Shown here in pieces: positions 1 through 13,534 of a DNA stretch of 64,000 nucleotides (position 1 is its first letter; the number at the start of each line of letters is the position of its first letter). Under the pieces are notes generated by a model that saw only the letters and a list, made by a program, of their open reading frames with translations, did no database searches and had not been told where the DNA came from. The stretch is from Paragordius varius. Taxonomy: Eukaryota > Nematomorpha. The stretch is taken from contig OZ176056.1 of assembly GCA_964247055.1 (NCBI GenBank), positions 4,092,001 to 4,156,000 on the forward strand. The letters are read 5' to 3'. Both the position numbers and the translations under genes were made by a program.

Positions 1-134
1 ATTTTTTTGTAAAAACTACAATAAAAATTGGCAAATTCAACTCTTTTCTCATAATTGTTAGTGTGAAATTAATGTAATATTTTATGGAAATCATCAATCC
101 CATTCATTAATATAAAAAATTTTAAAATAAAAAC

Positions 135-1642
135 TTTTTTTCTGTTTTCGAAAAGATCCGTCAGGCAGGTGACACTTTTTGTTAGCCATTAAATGCCCAC
201 CTTGGGGAAATGATAAATCTTCCAAGTCCAATAATTTTCTGTGCATCTATTATCATTCGATCGATAAAAAAATATTTTTAGAAAATAAAAATTAGCAAGC
301 TTTTTTTTAATACGCATATAAATATCTATTGGAAAACATTTTTAAAAAAATTCATTAATTTTAATCAGTATACTTGATTTTCGATTAAAAAATACAATAA
401 AAAATGTAAAAAATATAAAATAATTTAATTATAAAATAATTTAAATATAAAATAAATTATACATTTTCCAGGGCGGTGCTCTCAGAAACATCCACATTCT
501 TAATTTCTCTGTCAATTTCAGATTGCCGATATGCCGCTCTGCGTTGTTTTTCCTCCTATAATTTTAAAAAAATATTATAAAAATATAAATAATGATTAAA
601 TGTATAAAAAATAAATAAAAATATATAATTAATTAATAAATATAAGGTGGTTTATTAAAGAAAGTTTTAGCGCTAAAAACGAAGCAAAATCTTTTACATT
701 TGTATATATGAGTATAAACTTTATAAAGTACTTATCAAAGGTAAGAGTTTATTATTTAGAAAACCAACCATTCTTGAAATCCTTAATATTTAAAACACAA
801 CCAATATAAATTGAATGTTTTACCAATTTAAATCTCCATTAATTATTTCAAGGTTCAAAACTTAAAATTAATTTTAATTGTTTTTTTTAAAAAAAATAAG
901 GGTTTCATATAAAAATTCGTTTACCCTTATATGCACCGTTTTTATTAAATTTTATTTTTTAATCAAATAAAAAAGCAATCACACTTTAAGCTGATATTCC
1001 ACACATTAATAATTTAAATAAATCTAAAAGAACAAAAAAAAATATTCCAACTATAAAGGAACAAAAAATTAAAAATCATTTAAAAATTTTTTCTTATAAA
1101 AGCAGAACAAAAAGACAAACTTTAATAATATTTTCTTGTTCGAATTCCCTCAGTTGTGTAAGAATACGGGCCAAATCATCATTTGCCTTCATAGTTTCTT
1201 CAATTTGTTCTCTTTCAGTTTCACTTTGTGCTTGAGCCAGTAATGTGCAATATAAAACTAAAAATGGTTAATTAAATTTATTAAAAGATACATCTTATAA
1301 TAAAAAAGGTATATTTCATCCATTAAAATAATTCATTTGCAGTAATGGATTAATAAAATAAAATAATAATTAACGCTGTATGAAAATGATATTATTAAAC
1401 ATTCATTTCTTAAAGGAAAATATATGGAGAGCAGAAATTGTAGATAATAATTTATATATTTAAAAATATATATATTTTTAAATAAAAGATTTTAAAAATT
1501 GAAATTTCTCTTAAATAAGATAAAAACAAAAAATATTAGGTTATTGTAATAGCATATTTCGCAATTTTCGTACATCAAATATTTATTTTTTAAATACTAA
1601 TTATATTGAAACCATTGATTGGCAAAAAAGCCTATTAAAAAT

Positions 1643-1681
<39 letters not shown>

Positions 1682-4600
1682 ATTTATTCATTTTGAATAG
1701 ACCACATTGTATGTAATAAATAAATTTAAAATGGTTAAGAGATGAAAAATTACTCATTTTTCGATACTTTCGGAGTATTTTGATAAAACTAAAACGATCA
1801 AATCCCAATAGAAGGACCAATCTATTCTCACAATCCCTCTCATCGTCCACCGAACTTTTTAGGATATCCAAAATTTCATTTGCCTGTCAATATAAAATAA
1901 AATATGTATAAAATTAAATATTCTACTTGTAATGATAAAAATTAAAGTAAATATTTTTGTTTTTATATATATGTATATAATCTTGAATGTCATATATATA
2001 TTGTAAAATAAACTTTTAAAACATCTCAAAAAGCGTCATAATGCAATTACCTATGTATTTTTCCCATAATCTCGTGTAATGTTGTGTTTGAAAGCAAACT
2101 TTAATTATAATCATACATATATTCTGATTTTACACAAAGTATTATTTTCAAAGGAAATTTTTTAAAATATTTGAAATTAAAGTTATAGATTTTTTTCATA
2201 ATATTTATTTAATATACTTTGCTCTGTGCTTCAAGTGGATCTTTGTATAAGCGTGTTAGATTTCTTTGAAGCCAATATGCGTCAATTTGCCTCGGTTTAA
2301 GATTTATACTAGCCAACGTGGTTTCAGGCAAATCTGATATCACATTCAGGTGACTTAGGTCACTTCTAGATATAAAATATGGATATAATTAAACATAATA
2401 GAGAAAAACCGCTTTTGTTAAAAAGATAAAAGATTAATTTTTGGGTTTTTATTTATATGAACCTTCCAATAAATCTTGAGGTAAAAAGAGAAAAAATTAT
2501 TTTCTTAGATGCCTATATTGCAAAAAATAGTAAATATGACATTAATAGCCTTTGCATTGATAATTTGTAAAAATTTATGATTTATTCATGTATAAAAGAG
2601 ATGTTTGCAAAGATCATACAATTTTATTAGCACATCAAAAAACGATAAATTAAAGCAATTTCATAAAAACAAATTATGTTTTAATATAATGGCGGTTAAA
2701 TTAGCATTTTTTAAGACTAAATAGAAAAAAAATTAAAAACTTTTTAGTGGCTCCAATTTTGGTTTCAGTTTTTTCATCATCAGAGCTCTCATTACCTGAG
2801 TGATCTAAACGGGTTTTTTTACGCCTATTTTCACCAACTAAGGTGCGATCCGACTTACTTTTAGCTCTCTATATAATTATGCAAAAAAAAATGTTTATAG
2901 AAAAATCTGTAATTAAGTAAATTAAATATAAATAGTGGGTTAAAATTTAAAATTAGTCGATATTACATATTTCACAAAAATATATGAATCCTAAAAATTA
3001 TTTTATAATGTATAAATCATTTCCAAGAAGTTATAAAAAAGGAATAAGTCTTATGATATAAATTATAAGAAAACTGTCAAGAGTTGTTGGTAAAATTTTT
3101 ATAAACTCTTCTCGTAACAAATTTATCGGGCAAAATTTATTTTAAATTTGAATCATGCAAAAATAATTAAAAATATTTCATTAGCTTAACCAATGAATAT
3201 ATATATATTATCTTTGAACAAATTTACGGCTTTTTTAAAAAAAATTAAAAGGTTGGAATTTTATACAGTTTTTATATAATTAAGAATTATAAATAAAGTT
3301 TTTAAGTCGGAAAGAATAAGTTGAGTATAAAATGTTAAGATTCAAGTCAAAAAAAATATATGTAATAAACGTTAAGTAAAAAAGCTTATGTAAAATAATA
3401 AAGTTTTAGGCAAAAAAAATACTTGAAGCAGTTATGAGTCAAAAAAACATTTTTAATAAATAATATTTTTGATATGACAAAAAATTTGTTTAGAATTGGA
3501 GAAAAAATATTTTTTGAATTAAAAAAGGAGATAAAAAAACTTCAAACATTATTAAAGTCAAAAAAAGTCAATAAGCTAAGTAGTTTTACCAAAGTTTCAG
3601 GGTTTATGGCTTCAACACCTCCGACATTCCCTATACCCAATTCATCATTTTCATCCTCGTCATCAAATGCGCCCCCACCCTCAGAATCGCCAGCTGATTC
3701 GCTGTCGTCTTCATTGTCACTGCCGTATCTTTGTTTCCTATAACCATCATTAATATAGATTATATGTAAGTTAATTGTAAATTATTTTGTAATAGTATAG
3801 ACGGTTTACTATTAAAACTTAACATTTTCCTCTAGTTAGTGATTTCGTCAAAATATGAATTAAAAGCAAACGAATACTTTAAATTCTCAAACATTTAAAT
3901 TACTTTTTCGAAGTTGAATTAGTCGATGATAATTATAAACAACTAAACATTTTCAAGATTTCGCATACCATTGGTTTAAATAGTAGTCAAGAGGGTCATT
4001 AACATAAAATAGAACAATGCAAATTTCAATCAATGAGGCTCTCAACAAACTCTCAAAGCAATCAAACTTATGTATTATATTTTTATACTTTCGACCATTT
4101 GTTAAAGCACATAAACTATATTATTCGGTCAATAACTTAATATAGCACAATCCAAATTTATAGATATTTCAACTACAACATTTTATAAATATCACTAAAC
4201 TAAATTTTTAAATCTTACTTTTTCGGGTTTTGTCAAATATTTGCTAAGTATGGGTATTCAATAATCACAAACTATATAATATATCAAACCCTCTAAAACT
4301 AACAAACTTGCCACATTTACTAAAGGAAGCATTAGCATTTACTAGTTTGAATAAAACCGTTTACATAATTTGCAAACTCTGGAACTTCATTTTTAAAACG
4401 TATACTTTGATTTGGAAGTCAAAGCTCCACCCGCAGATTTGCTCAGGAAAGCGCCATATTCCTCCTGGACCAAAGCCTCTTGTTTTCGACTAAATTCATT
4501 GACGGGGCCAACGCTGGTTGAAGCATATTGCTTAACTTCGCCATAAACGTCATCTAAACGACTTAAACCTGTGGTCCCGGTTCCGTCTTCATCGCCACTC

Positions 4601-6454
4601 TCTTCAAACTGCACATTAACGCCATACGTTTGATCCAATTCATCTAAAGGAGGTGAAAATTTTCAAATTTAGTATTAAAGTTAATATTTGATAGTATTAA
4701 TTGGATATTGAGACTTAAATACATCACGGTGTACCTTTGAATAGTTATGTAATTTAAATTGGTTACAAAAGCTTTTATAATATTTTAAGTAAAACATATA
4801 ACAATTAAAGCTTAAAAATCCAAATGTTAAAAGTTTGACAATATGAACATAACACGTATTGAAAAACTTAATTATAATTATATATATCATTTTTATATAG
4901 AAAAATATTAAACTTTATGTATAAATCGTTAGAATGTTACACTCGTCATCATCATGGATGATATAAATTAGAAGTGCAATTTATTTCTCAAAAAAAACTT
5001 AATATATGGAGATCATTAGAGGGTGTCGGTTTAAATAACCAAAATGTCAAATCCAAACCGAAAATCTTAAAAATTTAAACCTAATAAAACTTTAATTATT
5101 AACCATTATCAGGGTAATCAGGTTTATCGGCAGCATTATTTTCCGTGCCAGAAGAGCCGGTGTTTGGAGCTACGAAATCTGTTAATTTTTTGCTTAAATT
5201 AGTGAGTAACGTGAATTTTTCCTCTCCAAGTGGGCCAATCAAGGATTCAATTTCACGTTTTTTATCCCTTATAGTATCGTCTTTAAGTGCAATCAAGATT
5301 TCATCTGCCGCACCACATATAATATCACGAGGCTTAAAAAAGTAAAGAAATAAATTAGATTAATTTACATTATAAATAATTAATGTAGTATGACATTATG
5401 CCTAAAGAATCAAATATTAGATTAACTGTAAGGGTAATGGTAAAAATGGAGACATTCGATCAAAAAAAACCAATCAATTACCCCATAAAATTAATAATAT
5501 GGCTAAAATCGGATTTCGATTGTGATTTGAAAAGGCATACAAAATGATTGCAATAAATTGCGAAATAAAATTTATGAACAAATTAAAATTGATAAACAAA
5601 AATTTATTATCAACCTGGTCACCAATCGCATTTTGAACATAACTCAGCAAAACTTCGTAAGTTTGCCGCGTTTCTTGTGTTTTTGGTTTATAAACTATTC
5701 CTATTAGATCTTCGACGCCTTCAGAAAGTAAAGTTTGTTTCTTATGGCCTTTAAAAATGTCGCGTTCAATTTCATCTCGTTTCATGCGTCTATAATTCAA
5801 TCGTATAACAATAAAATGGCGTGATTAATTTTATAAGATAACTAATATAAAACCAAAAACAATTTTAAATTACTTTGGAACAGGTACATTTAAAAATTAG
5901 AAATATAAATTATTTTTTAATATTTATTGCAATTGCACATATAAAATTTTTGTTACTTTTAATTCATTATGTTAGTGAGCCGTTCAAATATTTTTGTGGA
6001 TGATAATTTTTAAAAATAGCACAACATTAAAAAAACAGAAATTGGAACTAAAAGTAAAATAATTATTGAAACAAAAAATAACCTAGAAAAAAATGAAACT
6101 GCTTACTGATAATAATTACCAAAAACCATTAATATGGATAAAAAAATTAACAAAACAAAAAATGTAAATATACTTTTGTTTTCGTTCCTCAATCTGCGGA
6201 GGCTTTGTGCGTTGAGCTTTGTCCCCCATTTTCGTTCCAGATAACTTTCCTACCAACGATAAAACCTCTCCTGTGGGTTCATCTCTAGCTCGTCTTTCTA
6301 TTAAAGATCTATCAGCTTGTAAAACTAAATTGGAGTTCTAATGTATAATTTACAATTTTAGGAATCGATAATAAAATAAAATAGTAAATATTATATTAAA
6401 AATACTTACCGCCTTGTATTCGTATTGTAAAGCACGAGCTGCTGCATCGGCCAT
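135..6454 (-). CDS. SNRNP200: U5 snRNP helicase BRR2 (SNRNP200), N-terminal part, cut by left edge
   Basis: BRR2 is the Ski2-like RNA helicase of the U5 snRNP that unwinds U4/U6 during spliceosome activation. Exons by splice signals and phase: 6410-6454, 6174-6337, 5615-5789, 5104-5332, 4406-4643, 3590-3737, 2741-2868, 2218-2365, 1754-1883, 1121-1257, 463-555, 135-246; phases are consistent throughout. The start [15 protein letters not shown] matches the family N-terminus, followed by [39 protein letters not shown], the [11 protein letters not shown] block, [36 protein letters not shown] and [10 protein letters not shown]. About 582 codons are present. Both helicase cassettes lie off the left edge. 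The acidic stretch in exons 3590-4643 looks longer than in the human protein, from memory. Identification is secure; single exon borders could shift by a few bases. Confidence 0.95.
1647..1676. repeat. TA microsatellite in a BRR2 intron
   Basis: An uninterrupted run of TA dinucleotides in the intron between the exons at 1121-1257 and 1754-1883. Similar runs occur at about 9961-10002, 22609-22632, 25049-25080, 57932-57966 and 59130-59158. Confidence 0.9.
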
Positions 6455-8229
6455 GTTGTATATATGAGTGTAAAGTTAAAATATGACTGACTCCTAATAA
6501 AAAAAATTCAACCTTTCTTTCCAATTAAATGAATATTTTATAATGTGTTATATCCATAAGACACATTAATGCGTTATCTGAAAAATAAATTTTCTATATA
6601 ATTATTTAACGGATTTTGGAGAGAATGTGAAATACACATATGAACAGAGTTACATTTTGTAAGAATAATAAAATTTTTATCATATTTAGCAAAAAAACCT
6701 TTGATAATGATTAATTTTCATACTTCATAAATTTTCGCATAGCTTTATACCCCGGTTTTCATCTAATCTCAATGTAGTAATTAGAATTGGGCCATTTTTA
6801 TAAATATTAGCGTCATGCGCAGATACAAATTTTTTAAAAAAAAATAAAATTGTAAAAATTATCTCAAACTCATTTTAATCGTTATATTATGGGTAAAATT
6901 AAAAGCTCTCACTTTATGCTTTATTGCGTTTATTTTATTTCAGTTGTTATCGTGTTTAGAAACCTTCCCGATTTCGACTATAGATGTTTAACTATGAAAA
7001 ATATAAGCCTTGTTATTTAAAACAAGAGAAAAATGTTTATAAATAAATACTCACATTTTTAAAATGTGGGTTTTTTGAGCTAAGCTCTAGTATATAAATC
7101 TCCCCAAAGTTTTATCCCAAAAGAATGAAAATGTTAGTGTTAGTATTCACTCATGGATACCTTTTTTAAATAATATAACAGAAGGAAAGTATTAAATAAC
7201 AGCGAATTAATAAAAATAATTGCATAGTGCAGACAAATATTATATCCTATTGGATTTTATATAATCTGTAAAAAAATCATATTATTAATTTGATTTTGGT
7301 TATGATTCGCAAATTTGTCAAAGTTTTTTTAAATATTTCCAGCGAAAAGTCGCAGAAGCAGTGCACATCATGATTATTTTAATAAAGGCCAAATGTTTTA
7401 ATAATAGTAACTTTTAAAAGAAAGACATAAAATTTATATAAATTTTAAAATTTGCTTCAAAAGTTGCCTTTTCGACCTCTTTTTATTGGACCAGTTTTCT
7501 TGAAATAAACGCAAAATAGCATTTGCAAAACCAGAACATTAAATATAGAGTTATTGAAATCGATCCAATTAAATAGTTGGTCTATTCTAACAATCAATCA
7601 ATGTCCCAATCATAAGGCTAGTAAATATGTATGAAGCATAAATTGTATATATCAATCGTTAGGTACACCTAAGGTACCTATTAAAAATTCACTCTTGACT
7701 GTGTATACTACATTCCAGTTAAATACTTTTGAACATTTGTTTGTTACTGGTTTTAAAATTAAAGATGCAGCAATAAATATTTAATTTTGTCTATATAGTA
7801 TTTTAGATCAATTTTAATTTATGACATAAATTTTGTGTAAGGTATAATCGAGAATTGCATTTAAAGCGATCAGATTGGTTATTACTGTCCGGTCAACAAA
7901 CAAGTTCTTTTTCATTAAAATAATTTCAAATTTCCCGTCTCTTTAGCTGCAACGTTAAAATTTTTGTATTTCATTGCGTCCAAAATAGGTGATATATTAA
8001 AATACCCTGATGAAAAATATATATTTTTATCAAACTATTATGAGTTTTTTGCGCTTGACATTTAGGTGTATTTTAAGGAAATTATGTACACTTTTGTGGT
8101 GACTAATCTAGATCAGAAAAATGGCAATGTTTGCGCATAGTTTGTTAATAGCTATTTTTTGGAAAATACTTATTCCAAAACATATCACTAGAATATTACA
8201 TAATTTTTATATAAAAAGCATAATATTTT

Positions 8230-8590
8230 TAAATGATTATTAAATGGGCTCCGAAAATCCTTTCTTGCCCTTCTTAAATGGGCTAGATCTCTTCAAATAG
8301 ACGAAAAAATGTCGAGATTGAACGATTTTAATATATGCAAAAATTTGGTCAAAAAAGTTTTTACCGAAAAATGGATATTTTGCTTAATTTAATTTAGAGC
8401 AAGAATTGTTTGAGGTATAATTCATACTACTTTGAGTTAGATAATGGGAAAACGTCTTAAGATAATAACACTTTTTATATAATTCGATGATGTTGAACAT
8501 TTCTCTCACTTCTGTTTCTATTATAGACTTTTAAATTTGGTGAATTTCGTAAAAGAAACAATTTTTTTACATAAATTTTAGACGCATAAA
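8230..8590 (+). repeat. Dispersed non-coding repeat, copy 1
   Basis: The stretch with TTAAATGGGCTAG, then AAATAGACGAAAAA and a run ending in AAAAATGGATATTT recurs, diverged, at 49590-50190 in the same orientation and at 22290-22850 in the opposite one. A shorter piece with TTTTCTTGAAATAAACGC lies at 7480-7520. No coding capacity and no clear termini were seen, so the family type is unknown; it is probably an old non-autonomous element. Confidence 0.5.
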
Positions 8591-9956
8591 TATATTATAT
8601 TCTGATGTCATAGAAATGCTCAGTATTATCGCATTATATAAAAAATAATTTTTGAAAGGTATTAAAGATATTGCCAAATTAATAGAATGCATTCAATAGC
8701 CTCGGCGAATGAATAATTTAACTAAAATAAATTCATCATCTTAAACTTTTTCACTGCCATCTCCATCAAACTATACTAATAAAAAAGGCAAACAGATGTT
8801 GAAAAAGGTTAAGTAATAAATTATATTTCACGAATTTTTAATATTTATTGATACCATCTTTTGCTTCAATTGGTTTATGGACCTATCGAGATTTTGGGCG
8901 GTAGAAGTTAGAAAACCATAAAAAATATAAGCTTTATTATCTAATAAAAACGTCAATTTTAAATAATTATAATTTAAACAATAAAACTTAGGGGGTTATT
9001 ATTATTACGGCCCATGTTACAAATTTTCTGGTGTAATCGAAAAAAAAGTACTAAAGTGTTAAAAGCTAATTGAGCAAATATTGATTTTTGATGTGCGAGA
9101 TGATAGAAAAATAATTGAGTTTTTCAGTCCTGAAATATTATTAAAATTGCCTAAATAATTTAATATTTAAATTTCAAATGTTTAAGGTTTTCAGGGATGC
9201 CCAATACAAATAGCTTCGCATTAAATCCAGCGGACAGCAATAATATTGCCAAAGTATGGGCTATTTATATTAACTAATTCGCTATATGTTGAATAGATAA
9301 TTATTTAAAATATCCCTGCATAAATGAAACCCTTTACCGTTTAATGAATGATGTTTGTGATTTATAATCAATAAATGTAGTATACGTAAATTAATATTGA
9401 AATGCCTAATAAATTTTTAAAATATAATACTATTTGGTTTTATCAAATTTCGTAAATAAAATGTTTTTGCAAATTAAGTTTTTTTAATTTTTATTTATCA
9501 AGCTTTTTTCTAACCATACAGAATATCGTGGGCGTGTTGGACACCCCTGGTTGAGTACAACATGGGAAATATTCCTTATTTAAACCCTATCAGCTAAAAT
9601 TATCTTAGTGTTTAAAATTCATTATACAACACGGAATGATTTACATTATATAGCTAAGATTAATATCGCATACCCATATAAATTTAATTTCTGCAAATTT
9701 GCAATTATTTGGCAAATCATTTAAAATCAATAAAATTATTTGTTTAATCGTTAAATAATGACTAATAAATACCTGTTAAAGCGCTATAGTGGCCAGGTGT
9801 ATAAACAAATATTTAGCAAATTTTTGGAAACGCTGCTAGATTTATTAATATTAAAGTAAAAATTATAATCATTATAAGTCCCAATTTCGCAGAATTAATA
9901 ATTCTACAAAACTTAAAAATGTATATAATTTTCTCAAAAAGTCTTAATAACACCTA

Positions 9957-9960
<4 letters not shown>

Positions 9961-10002
<42 letters not shown>
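9961..10002. repeat. TA microsatellite upstream of the protease-like gene
   Basis: About 21 TA units, ending some 65 bases before the proposed start codon at 10069. Confidence 0.95.
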
Positions 10003-10004
<2 letters not shown>

Positions 10005-10068
10005 ACGAGAAATACATTTACTTTTATTTTTGCATTTTTTGTAAAAGAATTTTTAGCAAATATCGGTA

Positions 10069-12514
10069 ATGACAAAATCCGTATTATTACTCGTCTTGTG
10101 CCTAGGTAATTAGTTAATATCATATATATAAAATTCAAACCAACATTTAATTTCTATTCATAGTGCTGTCCATAGAGTTAGTAAGCAGCAATGAAGATGG
10201 AAGTTGTCCCAATAATAAAGCAGGAAAAAACCTTGAAAATTTGGATTGGCCTTTTGCGCAGTGCCCACAAAAGCCGCGTCAAGAAGTCCCCACAAAATAT
10301 ATTACAATAAAGGATGCGCCTTGGACTGTGAAATATTTTTATTTTACTTTTAGATATTTTTACGATATGCACTAATTATTTCATTTTTAACACCCAAAAA
10401 AATATTTTTTTACATAATTTTGGTTATATAACACTTTTGAGAAGTTATTGTAAAATCAAAATTATTAAATCCATTTTTTTCTACCGTTTTCCCTAGAAAA
10501 AAAACTATTTAAACAATAGCTTATGTGATTAAATGATTAAATAGTCATTGTTTAAATTATGTAAAAAAGTGCACAGATTACTTATAAATTCCTTTTTGAT
10601 GTGGTAGGCTTTTATCAAGTTAAACAAAAAGATCAAACCAACGAAACCAGAAAATTTCAACAAGCACTGTCATGCTGCAATCATTGGGGATAAATATCTG
10701 TTAACATCCGCTTTGTGTTTCAATGATCCGTAAGATTGTATTAACTTTTTATTATGAGCTAAATTTTAATTATTTACATGGAATAATAATAATTTATTCA
10801 TTTTTGTGATTTATTAGTCCAGTTAAAGATTACGAAGTAATAGTAGGTGCAAATAGTTTAAATGACGTTTGGACAGCGAATGCCAACTCGGATAAACATA
10901 AAGAAGGTCAAAATACCATTCAAAAATATAAGATCGAAAAAATTTGTTCGCATAATTCTGTCTCATACTTCACCCGAGATTATGATTTAGCATTGATTGT
11001 TTTGAAGGATCCTATCAAATTTACCAACAGTGTAAAACCTATCGATTATCATCATGATCTACCTAACAATCAAACACATTTAATTTTCACATTTTACGGG
11101 CCCCAAAATATCAATGGTATAAAACTGTGATATTTTATGAAAATATTTAATTTTTTTCACATCATTTGCTTAAACAATAAGGCGCCGTGTCAATGAACCG
11201 CTTAGTCGACTCAAATTCGCCCTTTTATATAAGGCAGCTCAAGTTTTCCCATATTACAATCCTATTTCAATATAGGAATTTTAGTTACAAAAATTGTAAC
11301 TCAAAATTGTCCTAACTTTCGGCCACCATTTAAACCTGATACATTAAAATCTTGACGCTTATTGTTTATAATTTACAGTATTAATTGGAAATATACGGAC
11401 AAAACGTGCAAATAAGGCATTTTTTCCTAGAGACAACCATATTTTTAAGTCTATTTTTTAGTTATAACTCATTGTTTAAAGTTGCAAAGTATAAAATAGA
11501 TACATAATATTGTCCGTGATGTACTTTTGGGGTAGTTTTCCACATGTATTAGATAAGAAAACTTATGAAGATAGATTTACATCTGGAGATGGCTCCAATA
11601 AATTATCGAAACCAGCTGATATTAAAATTGATAAATATCAAAAATTTGGTGGTAGAGTGTAGAAAGCTTTCTAAAGTTAATAATTCATATTTTCCACCAT
11701 TTTGAGATATTTGTTTGTTGAATTAAAAAATTTAAAGGTAAAAAATTGCTCCGAAAAAGGAGATGAAGATGTTTTGAAAATTTGGCATTTTTAAAAAATA
11801 TATTTGTATCATGCGCTTTAAAGGCTAAATAAAGCATATTTTAAATTTTGTCTCAATGCTAACATTACTTTTAAGATATTTAAATTTTAATAGCCCAGGG
11901 TTATAAAGATACCCCAAAGGGTCATGTAGTTTTATTAAAAAATTTCCCCACATAATTTTACGTTCTGTCCGTATAATTTGAACTTTTACCGTGTATTACC
12001 AATGAAATAAATCTAATATAATGATTTCAACGAATGTTTAGTTAATGGCAAGGATTTAAAGGAACAATATGGGGATGGAACATTGAATAGCTTATGTTTG
12101 AATTCCGACACAATTAAAGATGATGCGAAGCGTGGCAAAACTTTTAAAGTTGGGTGTACTATAGGGGGCGGACTTTTATATTCTATATACCTGACAAAAG
12201 TTAACATGATTACATATATTTTATGTTGCATTATCCAAAAACACATATCTTATAATTTTATTAAAAGATATCATTATTATACTTATAATATATATCTATA
12301 TATATAGGGGATCGCCGGAGTACCAGTAGTTTTTAACGATATGGGCAGTTGGAAGCTTTTTGGAATTACCAGCACTCCTGTACAAAATCGGTACTATGGA
12401 GATAATCGAGATGAGTTAGAAATTGTAACAACTCGAACTAAAAAATTAGAGGAATGGATTGAGGGCCGAAAAAATATGGGGAGTTGGAAATCCACTTTTA
12501 ATTGTTTTCGATAA
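10069..12514 (+). CDS. Secreted trypsin-like protein lacking catalytic His and Ser
   Basis: Six exons: 10069-10105, 10164-10327, 10608-10729, 10818-11116, 12042-12199, 12308-12514; phases agree. The first exon gives MTKSVLLLVLCLVLSIELVS, a typical signal peptide once joined to exon 2. A short Cys-containing pro-segment follows, then a chymotrypsin-fold domain: APWT, HCHAAIIGDKYLLTSALCF around the usual TAAHC site, DYDLALIVLKDPIKF around the catalytic Asp, and GIAGVPVVFN where GDSGGPLVC is expected. Asp is kept, His is Leu and Ser is Ala, and GDSGGP is GIAGVP, so the protein should be a non-catalytic homologue. The two cysteines flanking the His loop remain. The reading frame is intact over six exons, which argues against simple decay. 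Intron 4 carries an inverted-repeat element. The border of the fifth exon (end 12199) is the least certain. Confidence 0.8.
11386..11993. mobile_element. CAGT-ended inverted-repeat element with GGACAAAACGT termini (protease intron 4)
   Basis: The left end reads CAGTATTAATTGGAAATATA then CGGACAAAACGT; the right end has the inverse, ACGTTCTGTCCGTATAATTT, ending near 11993. The same terminal sequence flanks the elements at 30420-30670, 33543-33809, 54894-55164 and 62917-63148. The interior, about 11521-11945, resembles repeats at 39590-40085 and 56085-56520, so one element may be nested in another. No transposase is visible; the CAGT ends suggest a Tc1/mariner-type non-autonomous element. Confidence 0.6.
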
Positions 12515-12888
12515 ATATAATTAAACTTTAGTGATATGTATATTTTACAAGAGAATTAATAATTTTTATGATATATATATCAATGATATAAATCTACAAT
12601 ATTAATAAATATGCTCTTTCATCAGTTATATATTTTTGTTGATGAATATTGAACTTGTTTCTTTGATTAAAAAACCCAAGAAAGTTATGATGAGAGTGAT
12701 GACCAATTTGATTATATTAAATTATGTTTATGTCTTTTTCAACTAGTATTAACAATTAAATGCAAAGTTTTCCTTTAATATCTAATTGTAAAGTATTTTA
12801 TCTCAAAACAAGTCAGAAATCTAAAACTTATTTATGGAATTTTACAATAGAGCCATATCTTTGATTTTATGGATCTTTTTGGGTAAAG

Positions 12889-13175
12889 CAGTGATTCCCA
12901 ACTTTTTTTTCACGCCCCCACCAAATTGAAAATAAAAATTCTTGTGCCCGCTCTCAATTAATTCCACGATAAAAATGTAAAATTTATTATAATATTATAA
13001 AAATACCAATCAATGATATCCTTATATCTGCATTTTTTTGAAATGTCTTTTTCATATCAGTGACAAATCTTGATAATTTGCACCTAAAATCCTTCATGTT
13101 TCTGTTTTTATTTTTATATTTTCCAATTTTTTCACGCCTCCTTGGGGAGCGTTGCCCCCTCGTTGGGAACCTTTG
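12889..13175. mobile_element. hAT-like non-autonomous element
   Basis: The left end CAGTGATTCCCAACTTTTTT and the right end CGTTGGGAACCTTTG form the inverted termini typical of hAT transposons (CAGTG-TTCCCAACC type). The flanking octamers GGGTAAAG and GTATAAAG match at six of eight positions, as expected for a worn 8-bp target duplication. The roughly 290-bp interior has GCCCCC and GGGGAGC blocks near the ends and no transposase. Confidence 0.65.
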
Positions 13176-13230
13176 GTATAAAGTGGTGTTGTAAATCAAA
13201 TAAAAATTTTTTTTATACTTTACCATTTAA

Positions 13231-13534
13231 TATACCATTTACAGTTCAAATTCACCATTGAACAATTCAAATTCACCCTAAATTAAATTGTGTCTTTTTT
13301 AAAATTTAAAATTACACATTTTTTTATTAAATAAAATTTTGTTTATAATACTGTAAAAATAATAAACAATGCCAAAAGAATATATTTTATATTAATGATG
13401 AGTTATATTAGCCCGAAACACATAATTAAAAAATTATTTTTAGGGTGAATTCGAACTGTTCAAGGGTGAATTTAAATTGTTCGAGGGTGAATTTGAATCA
13501 TTTAAGGGTGAATTTGAATTCTAAAAGGTATATA
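13231..13534. mobile_element. Hairpin MITE with TTCAAATTCACCC modules, copy 1
   Basis: It begins TATACCATTTACAGTTCAAA and ends with the inverse around GGTATATA. Each arm carries tandem modules of about 21 bases, TTCAAATTCACCCTTGAACA-like on the left and the reverse complement on the right, around an AT-rich core. Five more copies lie at 26257-26556, 35240-35532, 36299-36562, 42603-42942 and 58919-59118. Confidence 0.75.

Larger units (their letters stand above)
6455..10068. other. Intergenic spacer between BRR2 and the protease-like gene
   Basis: No ORF with coding character or splice-supported exon was found on either strand. The spacer must hold the BRR2 promoter next to 6455. Parts of 7440-7560 and 8230-8590 resemble a dispersed non-coding repeat also seen near 22290-22850 and 49590-50190. 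A long TA run lies at its right end, just before the protease-like gene. Confidence 0.6.

Noticed and set aside
1635-1871. 78-codon ORF as a separate gene
   Set aside because: Its first half is the BRR2 exon 1754-1883; the rest is intron translation through a TA repeat.
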